This document shows, in pieces, positions 1-5,407 of a stretch of DNA of 5,407 bases. The DNA is taken from assembly GCA_001774505.1 (NCBI GenBank), contig MFAF01000089.1, forward strand, positions 3,267 to 8,673, in the 5' to 3' direction. The notes under the pieces were generated by a model. The model saw only the letters and a list, made by a program, of their open reading frames with translations, had not been told where the DNA came from and did not search any database. Position numbers and translations under genes: made by a program. The DNA is from Candidatus Coatesbacteria bacterium RBG_13_66_14 (GTDB lineage Bacteria > RBG-13-66-14). Numbering within the stretch: position 1 is the stretch's first letter; every line of letters starts with the position of its first letter.

Positions 1-1291
1 GGCGTTCGAGGATACCTGGACTTGGGACCAGCCCGCCGCAGAAGCCTATCAGGAAGTCGTAGAAGCTGGCGGGGCGGTCTCACGGGCCATGCAAGCCTTC
101 CGCACCTTCCTGGGTGATAACGATATGCTGGCCTACCTGGCGATGATGGCCCCTCGCCTGGTGGAACTGCGGCGGGTGCTTAAGCCTACGGGCAGTATCT
201 ACCTGCACTGTGACCCGGGGACGAGCCACTATCTGAAGATGCTCATGGATGCGGTGTTTGTTACAAAGAACTTTCAAAATGAAATAGTGTGGCTATATCG
301 AAAATTTGGACGGGCGGGCCATTATTTTCCCCGCAGCCACGATGTTATCTTGTTTTACTCGTACGGAGCTCCAAACACCTTCAATCCACAATATGTTCCG
401 CCGTCCGAGAGCACGCTGAAACGGTGGGGCACCAAGAAACGTGGAGGAAAAGATCCCAATGTTCGGTATGCGACCGATAATGAATCCCCAGGGGCGGTCA
501 TGCCAGACTATTGGGACATTAGGTTGATTATTGGAGCCAACCCGGAGCGTCTAGGATACCCAACCCAAAAGCCCGAAGCCCTGCTTGAGCGGATCATCAA
601 CGCGAGCAGCAACCCCGGCGACGTGGTGCTTGACCCCTTCTGTGGCTGCGGGACTACCGTCGCCGTGGCCGAGCGCCTAAAGCGTCGCTGGATAGGAATT
701 GACATCACACAAGCTGGTATAGTGGTCATCAAGAAACGTTTGCGCGACGCCTTCGGCGAAGAGGCGGTATACCAGGTCGTCGGCGAACCGACCTCTCTTC
801 CCGACGCCGCGGCGCTCGCCGCCGAGGACCCGTATCAGTTCCAGTGGTGGGCCTTGGGTCTGGTAGGGGCAAGACCCGCAGAGGATAAGAAGGGGGCCGA
901 CAAGGGAATTGACGGGCGGCTATATTTCCACGACGAGGGCGAGCGAGGCAAGACCAAGCAGGTGGTCCTGTCTGTCAAGGCGGGGCATACCGGCGCGGCG
1001 CACATCCGCGATCTGCGCGGCGTGATAGAGCACGAGAAGGCCGAAATCGGCGTGCTGATCACGATGCAGGAACCGACCCAGCCGATGCGGACCGAGTCCG
1101 CCGGGGCGGGCTTCTACGATTCGCCCTGGGGGACGAGGCATCCGAAATTGCAAATCCTTACCGTGGCGGAACTGCTGGAGGGTAAGGGCATTGACATGCC
1201 TCCCATCCGACAGGTGAACAGGACCTTCAAGAAGGCGCCACGGGCCAAAGGTAAAAAAGTGGAAAACGAATCTTTCCCGCTCGATGAATAA
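1..1291 (+). CDS. Beta-class DNA methyltransferase fused to a C-terminal Mrr-like nuclease domain (5' partial)
   Basis: The open frame enters at base 2 (29 codons before the first ATG at 89), so this is the C-terminal 429 residues of a longer protein; ATG 89 is internal. Residues below count from that Met. The pre-Met stretch FEDTWTW, then [13 protein letters not shown] (31-43), NEIVW (64-68), [13 protein letters not shown] (157-169) and DPFCGCGTT (182-190, SAM-binding motif I) are typical of N6-adenine/N4-cytosine methyltransferases of the beta order, in which the catalytic (D/N)PP(Y/F) motif comes first; here it lies outside the window. Residues about 69-150 should be the target-recognition region. 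After about residue 245 comes a second domain: [13 protein letters not shown], then GIDG (273-276, D275), then LSVK (294-297, K297), matching the GxDG...xxK core of Mrr-type PD-(D/E)XK nucleases. Methylation of a specific site with possible cleavage by the same chain is inferred. The target base is unknown. No partner restriction gene follows. Confidence 0.9.
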   Translation, partial: AFEDTWTWDQPAAEAYQEVVEAGGAVSRAMQAFRTFLGDNDMLAYLAMMAPRLVELRRVLKPTGSIYLHCDPGTSHYLKMLMDAVFVTKNFQNEIVWLYRKFGRAGHYFPRSHDVILFYSYGAPNTFNPQYVPPSESTLKRWGTKKRGGKDPNVRYATDNESPGAVMPDYWDIRLIIGANPERLGYPTQKPEALLERIINASSNPGDVVLDPFCGCGTTVAVAERLKRRWIGIDITQAGIVVIKKRLRDAFGEEAVYQVVGEPTSLPDAAALAAEDPYQFQWWALGLVGARPAEDKKGADKGIDGRLYFHDEGERGKTKQVVLSVKAGHTGAAHIRDLRGVIEHEKAEIGVLITMQEPTQPMRTESAGAGFYDSPWGTRHPKLQILTVAELLEGKGIDMPPIRQVNRTFKKAPRAKGKKVENESFPLDE

Positions 1292-1376
1292 GGGCGTTAA
1301 GCTCGTATCTGAACCTTTTTGAAAGTAACTGGGTCCAGGGCGGGCCCCGGTTCGCGCGGATGAGACCGAAGGCGGA
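1292..1376. other. Intergenic gap between methyltransferase and MNT/HEPN module
   Basis: The only gap longer than 3 nt in the window (85 nt). It presumably carries the promoter of the downstream genes, but I see no convincing -35/-10 pair and no hairpin followed by a T-run. TTGAAA at 1319-1324 resembles a -35 box, but the matching -10 position is pure G/C. GAAGG at 1368-1372 is the likely ribosome site of the MNT gene. Confidence 0.4.
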
Positions 1377-1751
1377 TTGACGGTGGTCGAGGATACTTTC
1401 GTTCCGGCGAGGGAGCGTCAGCGGCGGCGGGCGGTGGAGCTCCGCGAAAAGCTGCTGGCGGCTCTGCCGCGCCTCGTGGCCCGGCGGCCGGAGCTGGTGG
1501 TCCTCTTCGGCAGCGTCGCCCGGGGGCGGGCCTTCGACGACTCCGACATAGACGTTCTGGTGGTGATGGAAGGGGTCGAGGGGAACCCGCCGGAGAGGTC
1601 CCTCGCGGTCTGGAAAACCCTCGACGTCCACGAGGTGGTCAACGCCTTCGTGCTCACGCCGGAGGAGTTCGCCCGGGCAAGGGAACAGAGCCCCCTGGTG
1701 CGGACCGCCCTGGAGGAGGGGGAGGTGCTTTTCGATGCGCGAAATGCCTGA
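1377..1751 (+). CDS. MNT-type minimal nucleotidyltransferase, probable antitoxin of an MNT/HEPN pair
   Basis: A 124-residue protein of the DNA polymerase beta-type nucleotidyltransferase superfamily. The hallmark is LFGSVARG (43-50) followed by DDSDIDVLVV (54-63): G45-S46 of the GS motif and metal-binding D57 and D59. The N-terminal helix is rich in Arg and Glu. The third acidic residue usually found before the VxVxTPEEF strand seems to be N89 (VVNAFVLTPEEF), which may weaken catalysis. In studied MntA/HepT pairs the MNT protein AMPylates the HEPN toxin; that role here is inferred from family and gene order. The frame is open only from 1329 and contains no ATG: TTG 1377 and GTG 1383 are the candidate starts. 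GAAGG at 1368-1372 lies 4 nt before TTG and 10 nt before GTG, so GTG 1383 is a serious alternative. The 3' end overlaps the HEPN gene by 17 bp, indicating coupled translation. Confidence 0.85.
   Translation: MTVVEDTFVPARERQRRRAVELREKLLAALPRLVARRPELVVLFGSVARGRAFDDSDIDVLVVMEGVEGNPPERSLAVWKTLDVHEVVNAFVLTPEEFARAREQSPLVRTALEEGEVLFDARNA
1721..1725 (+). promoter_or_regulatory. Ribosome binding site of the HEPN gene
   Basis: GGAGG inside the end of the MNT gene, 9 nt before ATG 1735 and 18 nt before the in-frame ATG 1744. The spacing decides for the 1735 start and hence for a 17-bp gene overlap. Confidence 0.6.
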
Positions 1752-2136
1752 AGATAAGGCGAAGGGCTGGCTTCGAGAGGCGGAAACGCAGTTGAAGGCC
1801 GCCGCTACATTGAAAAAAGGGGGCTTTCACTCCCTGGCGTGCTTTCTAGGCCAGCAGGTGTTCGAGCTGGCGCTGAAGGCGTACCTTCTCCATAAAGGCG
1901 AGGACCTGGTCAAGATACACTCCCTGGTTGAGCTGTTGGACCTGTGCAAGCGGTACGAAGAGGGCTTTTCCCGTTTCGACGATGCCGCCCGGGACCTGGA
2001 GCATTACTACATCTTCGCCCGTTATCCCAACGGTCTGGGCAACGGAGCTCCGAGTGATCATTTCAACGAGCGCCAGGCCCGCGAGGCCCTCGCGGCTGCC
2101 GAGGCGGTGCTCGTCTTCGTCAAGGAACGGATTTAA
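1735..2136 (+). CDS. HEPN domain protein (COG2250-like), probable toxin of an MNT/HEPN pair
   Basis: A 133-residue, mostly helical protein. The early WLREAETQLKAA, then FHSLACFLGQQVFELALKAYL (31-51), H62-S-L, and the late DLEHYYIFARYPNG (87-100) followed by an EALAAAEAVLVFV helix are the pattern of the COG2250 HEPN family, commonly encoded beside MNT proteins. HEPN toxins of the HepT group are RNases with an RX4-6HxY motif. I do not see that motif: after R96 the next His is H109. Nuclease activity is therefore uncertain, and the family could instead act as a nucleotide- or RNA-binding partner. Y91, Y92 and Y97 are conserved-looking tyrosines that could be modified by the MNT enzyme, but this is speculation. 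ATG 1735 is preferred over ATG 1744 because GGAGG at 1721-1725 sits 9 nt upstream. The stop lies 3 nt before the lolC-type start. Confidence 0.85.
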   Translation: MREMPEDKAKGWLREAETQLKAAATLKKGGFHSLACFLGQQVFELALKAYLLHKGEDLVKIHSLVELLDLCKRYEEGFSRFDDAARDLEHYYIFARYPNGLGNGAPSDHFNERQAREALAAAEAVLVFVKERI

Positions 2137-2139
2137 CCG

Positions 2140-3531
2140 ATGCTGCCCGAGGTGGAAGGCCTGCCCCCGCTGGTGTCCATCGCCCTCATCCTGGGCGTGG
2201 CGGCGGCCTTCATCGGCCTGATTCTTTTGTTCACGCGGCTGGGGCGCTTCGAGCTGGCCGTGGCCTTCCGCTACCTGCGCACCGGGCGCAAGGGGTTCCT
2301 GCGCGTCGTCACCTGGATCAGCATGGGCGGCATCGCCCTCGGCGTGGCGAGCCTGATAGTCGTGCTCTCCGTGATGGAGGGCTTGCAGGAGAACGTGCGC
2401 TCCCGGATTCTGGCCAACAACGCCCACATCATGGTGGTGGATTACCTGCGGCGCCCCATCGCGGACTGGCGCCCGCTCCTCGCGGAAATCGAGGGCACGC
2501 CCGGGGTGGTGGCCGCCTCGCCCGCCGTGTACCTGGAGGGGATGCTGGTCAACCGCTCCAACACCATCGGCGCCGTCTTCCGCGGCATAGACCCGGACTC
2601 CGAGGCCCGAATCACCAGCCTCCCCGACCTGGTCATCGAGGGCGACTTCACCTTCCGGCCCAAGGATTACACCGGCGTCGTGCGGGACGGCGAGGGGCCG
2701 CTGTCGGAGTACGACCCGCTCGGCGGGACGGACACGGTCCACGGGGTGGTGCTGGGCAAGGAGCTGGCCTACGAGCTGGCCGCCGTGGTGGGCGACGAGG
2801 TGGTCCTGGTGATGCCCACCGGCGAGTGGGACCCCCTGACCCCCATCCCGCCCAAGATGAAGAAGCTGCAGATAACCGGCATCGTCTCCACGGGGATGTA
2901 CGAGTACGACGCCCAGCTCGCCTACATAGACATCGCGCTGGCGCAGGAGTTCATGAACATCGGGGACAAGGTGACGGTGATCGAGGCGCGGGTCCAGGAC
3001 CCCTTCGCCGCGGCGGAGGTGGCGGACGCGCTCAACGAAAAGCTCGGCGGCGCCTATCACGCCCGGGACTGGTCGGCGATGAACGAGCGCCTCTTTGCCG
3101 CCCTGGAGATGGAGAAGTTCGCCATGTTCCTGGTGGTCATCATCGTGGTGCTGGTGGCGGCCTTCAACGTGGTGAGCAACCTCATCATGCTGGTGGTGGA
3201 GAAGACGAAGGACGTCGGCGTGATGCTGAGCTTCGGCGTCAGAAGGAGCCAGGTGGGAGGGGTCTTCCTGACCGTGGGGCTGGTGCTGGGCGGCCTGGGG
3301 ACGGTGGTGGGCGGCGTGGTGGGGGCCGTTCTGGCCTGGCTCCTGGAGAAGTACAAGTTCATCCAGCTCTCGGCGGAAATCTACAACATGGACCACCTGC
3401 CGGCGGTGGTGAGCTGGGGCGACGTGGTTTTGATCGGCGCCGCCGCCATGCTGATAACCCTCCTCTCCACCCTGTACCCCGCCTGGCGGGCCAGCCGGCT
3501 CGACCCCCTGGAGGCCATCCGCTATGAGTGA
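2140..3531 (+). CDS. lolC: LolC/LolE-family lipoprotein-releasing permease with an extra N-terminal membrane segment
   Basis: A 463-residue inner-membrane permease of the ABC complex that extracts mature lipoproteins from the inner membrane and hands them to LolA. Family blocks: FELAVAFRYLR (37-47), WISMGGIALGVASLIVVLSV (59-78), a periplasmic MacB_PCD-type domain (about 80-322) with LGKELAYEL (205-213) and a proline-rich segment TPIPPKMKKLQITG (234-247) at the place of the LolA-binding Hook, the coupling segment EKTKDVGVM (354-362), and the ending YPAWRASRLDPLEAIRYE. Membrane segments are seen near 58-78, 325-350, 371-402 and 424-447, plus an unusual one at 11-31 ahead of the normal family start. 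Only one permease gene is visible, so a homodimer (LolF-like) or a second permease elsewhere are both possible. The start ATG has only a weak AAGGA (2122-2126) 13 nt upstream, suggesting translation coupled to the HEPN gene 3 nt before. It overlaps lolD by 8 bp. Confidence 0.93.
   Translation: MLPEVEGLPPLVSIALILGVAAAFIGLILLFTRLGRFELAVAFRYLRTGRKGFLRVVTWISMGGIALGVASLIVVLSVMEGLQENVRSRILANNAHIMVVDYLRRPIADWRPLLAEIEGTPGVVAASPAVYLEGMLVNRSNTIGAVFRGIDPDSEARITSLPDLVIEGDFTFRPKDYTGVVRDGEGPLSEYDPLGGTDTVHGVVLGKELAYELAAVVGDEVVLVMPTGEWDPLTPIPPKMKKLQITGIVSTGMYEYDAQLAYIDIALAQEFMNIGDKVTVIEARVQDPFAAAEVADALNEKLGGAYHARDWSAMNERLFAALEMEKFAMFLVVIIVVLVAAFNVVSNLIMLVVEKTKDVGVMLSFGVRRSQVGGVFLTVGLVLGGLGTVVGGVVGAVLAWLLEKYKFIQLSAEIYNMDHLPAVVSWGDVVLIGAAAMLITLLSTLYPAWRASRLDPLEAIRYE
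3510..3514 (+). promoter_or_regulatory. Ribosome binding site of lolD
   Basis: GGAGG within the last codons of the permease gene, 9 nt before ATG 3524. It supports this lolD start and the 8-bp overlap. Confidence 0.6.
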
Positions 3532-4213
3532 GCCCGTGCTGGCGGCCCGCGGGGTGGAGAGGTTCTTCCAGGACGGAGAGCGCCGCCTGGAGGTCCTTCT
3601 GGGCGTGGACCTTGACGTGGCCGCAGGCGAGACGGTGGTGGTCGTCGGGGCGTCGGGCACCGGCAAGAGCACTCTTCTGCACATCCTGGGGGCGCTGGAC
3701 CGTCCCTCGGGCGGCCGCGTCCGGATCGGCGACCGCTGGTTCGACGACCTCTCGCCGCGCGAGCTGTCGCTTCTGCGCAACCGGGAGGTGGGCTTCGTGT
3801 TCCAGATGCACCACCTGCTCCTGGAGTTCAGCGCGCTGGAGAACGTGATGCTGCCGCTCATGGCCCGGGGCGAGAGCCCGGCCGAGTCCCGGCGGCGCGC
3901 CGGGGAGATTCTCGGGCGGGTGGGGCTGGCCGGCCGCCTGGAGCACCCGCCGTCCAAGCTCTCCGGCGGCGAGCAGCAGCGGGTGGCCATCGCCCGAGCC
4001 CTGGTGGGCGGCCCGACGCTGGTGCTCATGGACGAGCCCACCGGCAACCTGGACCCCGGCACCGCCGGGCGCGTCCTGGACCTGGTCTTCGACCTCGCCG
4101 GCGTGGACGGCACGAGCTTCGTCATCGTCACCCACGACGCGCGTCTGGCGGCGCGCGCCGACCGCGCCCTCTCCCTTTCCGGCGGAAAGCTCGTCCCGAT
4201 GGAGGCCCGATGA
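3524..4213 (+). CDS. lolD: LolD, ATPase of the lipoprotein-releasing ABC transporter
   Basis: A 229-residue cytoplasmic ABC ATPase of full family length that powers the LolC/E-type permease encoded just upstream. All catalytic elements are intact: Walker A GASGTGKS (42-49), Q-loop FVFQ (91-94, Q94) followed by MHHLLLEFSALENVMLPLM, a LolD-like run (FQ-x-HHLL-x-EF-x-ALENV), signature LSGGEQQR (146-153), Walker B LVLMDE (166-171) with catalytic E171, D-loop GNLD (174-177) and the switch H204 in VTHD. The MacB/FtsE/LolD group shares most motifs, but the HHLL-EF Q-loop and the LolC/E neighbour favour LolD. The end forms an ATGA overlap of 4 bp with the next gene. Confidence 0.95.
   Translation: MSEPVLAARGVERFFQDGERRLEVLLGVDLDVAAGETVVVVGASGTGKSTLLHILGALDRPSGGRVRIGDRWFDDLSPRELSLLRNREVGFVFQMHHLLLEFSALENVMLPLMARGESPAESRRRAGEILGRVGLAGRLEHPPSKLSGGEQQRVAIARALVGGPTLVLMDEPTGNLDPGTAGRVLDLVFDLAGVDGTSFVIVTHDARLAARADRALSLSGGKLVPMEAR
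4201..4205 (+). promoter_or_regulatory. Ribosome binding site of the McsA-like gene
   Basis: GGAGG in the last codons of lolD, 4 nt before ATG 4210. The spacing is short but usable in an ATGA stop-start junction. Confidence 0.45.
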
Positions 4214-4539
4214 ACTGCGATCGCTGCGGCTCGGACGAGGCGGTGGTGCGCTTCATCCCGGCCTGGGGCCAGGACATGGCCCTGTGCGACCCCTGCCTGG
4301 AGGTGGTCCGCTCCGAGGCGGAGTGGGAGATGTGGCTCCCCTCGCCCTCGGCCGATTTCCTCTTCGGGCTGGGCGTCCCCTCGCCCCTGATCCGCATCGC
4401 CCAGCGCGGCGAGGGGCCCGTGTGCCCGGAGTGCGGCACGAGCTGGTCCGACTTCGCCCAGGCCGAGCGGCTGGGGTGCCCGGTGTGCTACGAAGTCTTC
4501 GACGAGCACCTCCGGCTCTTCTACCGGTTCCACGAGTGA
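4210..4539 (+). CDS. mcsA: McsA-like double zinc-ribbon protein without the UVR tail
   Basis: A 109-residue cytoplasmic protein with four CxxC pairs: C3/C6 with C26/C29, and C72/C75 with C90/C93, suggesting two zinc sites. The second half, CPECGTSWSDF...ERLGCPVCYEVFDEHL, matches the McsA block CPxCGxxxxxFxxxGxxGCxxCYxxFxxxL. McsA is the activator of the protein-arginine kinase McsB and helps deliver clients to ClpC; the next gene is McsB-like, which supports the call. McsA proteins normally continue into a UvrB/UvrC (UVR) coiled-coil tail of some tens of residues; this one stops right after FYRFHE, so that part is absent. The 40 residues between the zinc sites contain an aromatic and hydrophobic stretch (WEMWLPSPSADFLFGLG). 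The gene overlaps lolD by 4 bp and the next gene by 1 bp (TGATG), so it is the middle of a coupled operon. The function here is inferred. Confidence 0.8.
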   Translation: MNCDRCGSDEAVVRFIPAWGQDMALCDPCLEVVRSEAEWEMWLPSPSADFLFGLGVPSPLIRIAQRGEGPVCPECGTSWSDFAQAERLGCPVCYEVFDEHLRLFYRFHE

Positions 4540-5407
4540 TGGTCAACCTCGCCCCCAGCCTGGAGCTCCTCCTGTGCCCCCCGCGCTGGATCGCGGCGAA
4601 CGCCAACCCGGTGTGGCTGGCCACGCGCGTCACCGTCATCCGCAACCTCGTCGGGGCGCCCTTCGTCCCCGAGGGGACGGACCGCCGCCGGCTGCTGGAG
4701 CAGCTCGAGGTGCTGACCGACGTCCTGGGGCCCGGCGCCCGGCAGGCGGTCTTCGACGAGCGCGGAGGGACCGGCTGGTGGTCCGAGCGGGCCCTCTGGC
4801 CGCCCATCCTCACCGAGGACGCCCGGCTGTACCTCGGTGACGGGGAGGACCGCTGGCTGATCCTGGGCGGGCAGGACCACGCCGTTTATTCGGTCGTCGA
4901 GACGGACCCGCGACGGGGCGGGCTCCTCGAACAGGTGAGCCTCTTCGACGACGCCTTCGCGGCGGTCGGCGAGGCGGCCCACGACGACGAGCACGGATAC
5001 CTGACCAGCTCCCCGCGCCGGGCGGGGGCGGGGGTGGGGGTGGAGCTCGTCTTCCACCTGCCCGGCCTGATGCTCACCCGGCAGCTCCGCCGCCTCCTCT
5101 CCGCGGCGGCCCAGCTCGGCTTTTGGGGCACCGCCATCGGCCCGGTGGGCGGGGGCATGGTGACCCTGGTGAACCTCGTGGCCCTCCGGCACGGGCCCGG
5201 GGAGATTCTGGAGTCGGCCGGGCGGGTCGGGGAGCTCCTGACCGGGGCCGAGGAGTCAGCCCGGGGGGCGCTCCTCGCGGACCGCCGGAACCTCGTCGAG
5301 GACGGGGTGGGGCGGGCCTGGGGCATCCTGAATCGCGGGACGCGCTTCGAGGAGCTCGAGGCGGGGACCCTGTGCTCCTGGCTCCGGCTGGGGCGCTGCC
5401 TGGACCT
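4539..5407 (+). CDS. mcsB: Divergent McsB-like (ATP:guanido phosphotransferase fold) protein, likely catalytically inactive; 3' partial
   Basis: The frame starts at ATG 4539 (TGATG junction, 1-bp overlap, no separate ribosome site) and stays open for 289 codons to the window edge. Family McsB is about 350-360 residues, so roughly 60 are missing. Blocks matching McsB in order: ATRVTVIRN (28-36) for SSRIRLARN; GGQDH (110-114) for NEEDH; GYLTSSP (153-159) for GYLTSCP; HLPGLMLTRQLRRL (173-186); AQLG (191-194); ESARGAL (239-245); LVEDGVGRAWGIL (252-264); WLRLGRCLD (281-289). McsB phosphorylates arginines on proteins to mark them for ClpCP. Here most active-site residues of that enzyme are changed: catalytic Glu to Q112, Cys to S158, and the phosphate-binding Arg positions to T32, V116, G167 and T198. 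R30 remains. The family is therefore clear to me, but kinase activity is doubtful. A ClpC gene downstream would be expected from known mcs operons, but lies outside the window. Confidence 0.8.
   Translation, partial: MVNLAPSLELLLCPPRWIAANANPVWLATRVTVIRNLVGAPFVPEGTDRRRLLEQLEVLTDVLGPGARQAVFDERGGTGWWSERALWPPILTEDARLYLGDGEDRWLILGGQDHAVYSVVETDPRRGGLLEQVSLFDDAFAAVGEAAHDDEHGYLTSSPRRAGAGVGVELVFHLPGLMLTRQLRRLLSAAAQLGFWGTAIGPVGGGMVTLVNLVALRHGPGEILESAGRVGELLTGAEESARGALLADRRNLVEDGVGRAWGILNRGTRFEELEAGTLCSWLRLGRCLD
5020..5040 (+). other. G-quadruplex-forming motif inside the McsB-like gene
   Basis: Four G-runs (3, 5, 5 and 5 G) separated by single bases (C, C, T), on the coding strand and therefore also in the mRNA. 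Single-base loops make such a motif very stable in principle. It encodes the Gly/Ala/Val segment around residues 161-167. It could be only a by-product of GGG and GCG codon use in this very GC-rich gene. Confidence 0.6.

Noticed and set aside
1319..1347. Possible promoter with TTGAAA as -35
   Set aside because: At 17-nt spacing the -10 position reads as G/C only; no acceptable -10 box.
1335..1358. GC-rich stretch considered as a terminator after the methyltransferase
   Set aside because: Only a short GGGCCC-type palindrome, with no stem of useful length and no T-run after it.
1227..1631. Minus-strand 134-codon frame covering the intergenic gap and the MNT start
   Set aside because: Most of it lies opposite the GSxxRG...DxD coding region of the MNT gene, and it has no recognisable domain or clear ribosome site.
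2826..3527. Plus-strand 233-codon frame in another phase inside the permease gene
   Set aside because: Gly/Arg-rich shadow of the permease reading frame, with no motif.
1846..4533. An 895-codon open frame on the minus strand across HEPN, permease, lolD and McsA-like genes
   Set aside because: It lies opposite four well-recognised genes, its translation is His/Arg/Pro-rich low-complexity with no family motif, and long antisense frames are expected in GC-rich DNA because stops are rare.
4574..4840. Plus-strand 88-codon frame in another phase inside the McsB-like gene
   Set aside because: Arg/Ala/Gly-rich shadow translation; the frame starting at 4539 carries the family signal.
4521..5192. Minus-strand 223-codon frame opposite the McsB-like gene
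   Set aside because: No recognisable motif, while the + frame from 4539 matches McsB blocks along its whole length.

Overview
The window is GC-rich, and every gene I can support lies on the + strand. It looks like a chromosomal piece of a Gram-negative (outer-membrane) bacterium, because it holds a LolC/E-type permease and a LolD ATPase, which release lipoproteins for transport to the outer membrane. These are followed by McsA- and McsB-like genes, best known from Gram-positive bacteria but also found in several Gram-negative phyla. I cannot name the species; a high-GC, little-cultured phylum is an inference.

Left part (1-2136), accessory and defence-like: (i) the C-terminal 429 residues of a beta-class DNA methyltransferase fused to an Mrr-like PD-(D/E)XK nuclease domain, cut by the window edge; (ii) an 85-nt gap with no clear signal; (iii) a two-gene module with a minimal nucleotidyltransferase (MNT) and a HEPN protein overlapping by 17 bp, the layout of an MNT/HEPN toxin-antitoxin pair.

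Right part (2140-5407), housekeeping-like: lolC/E-type permease, lolD, a short McsA-like zinc protein, and an McsB-like (ATP:guanido phosphotransferase fold) protein that runs off the right edge. These four genes overlap by 8, 4 and 1 bp and must be one translationally coupled operon. Only 3 nt separate the HEPN stop from the permease start, so the accessory module probably shares transcripts with the Lol genes.

Most interesting is the last gene. Its frame (4539 to the window end, 289 codons without a stop) follows McsB block by block, yet almost every residue that binds ATP or performs catalysis in active McsB is replaced. The McsA-like partner is also reduced: it keeps four CxxC pairs but has no UVR tail. 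Together they look like a pseudokinase/adaptor pair tied to the lipoprotein-release operon. This rests on comparison with family sequences from memory and needs a real alignment.
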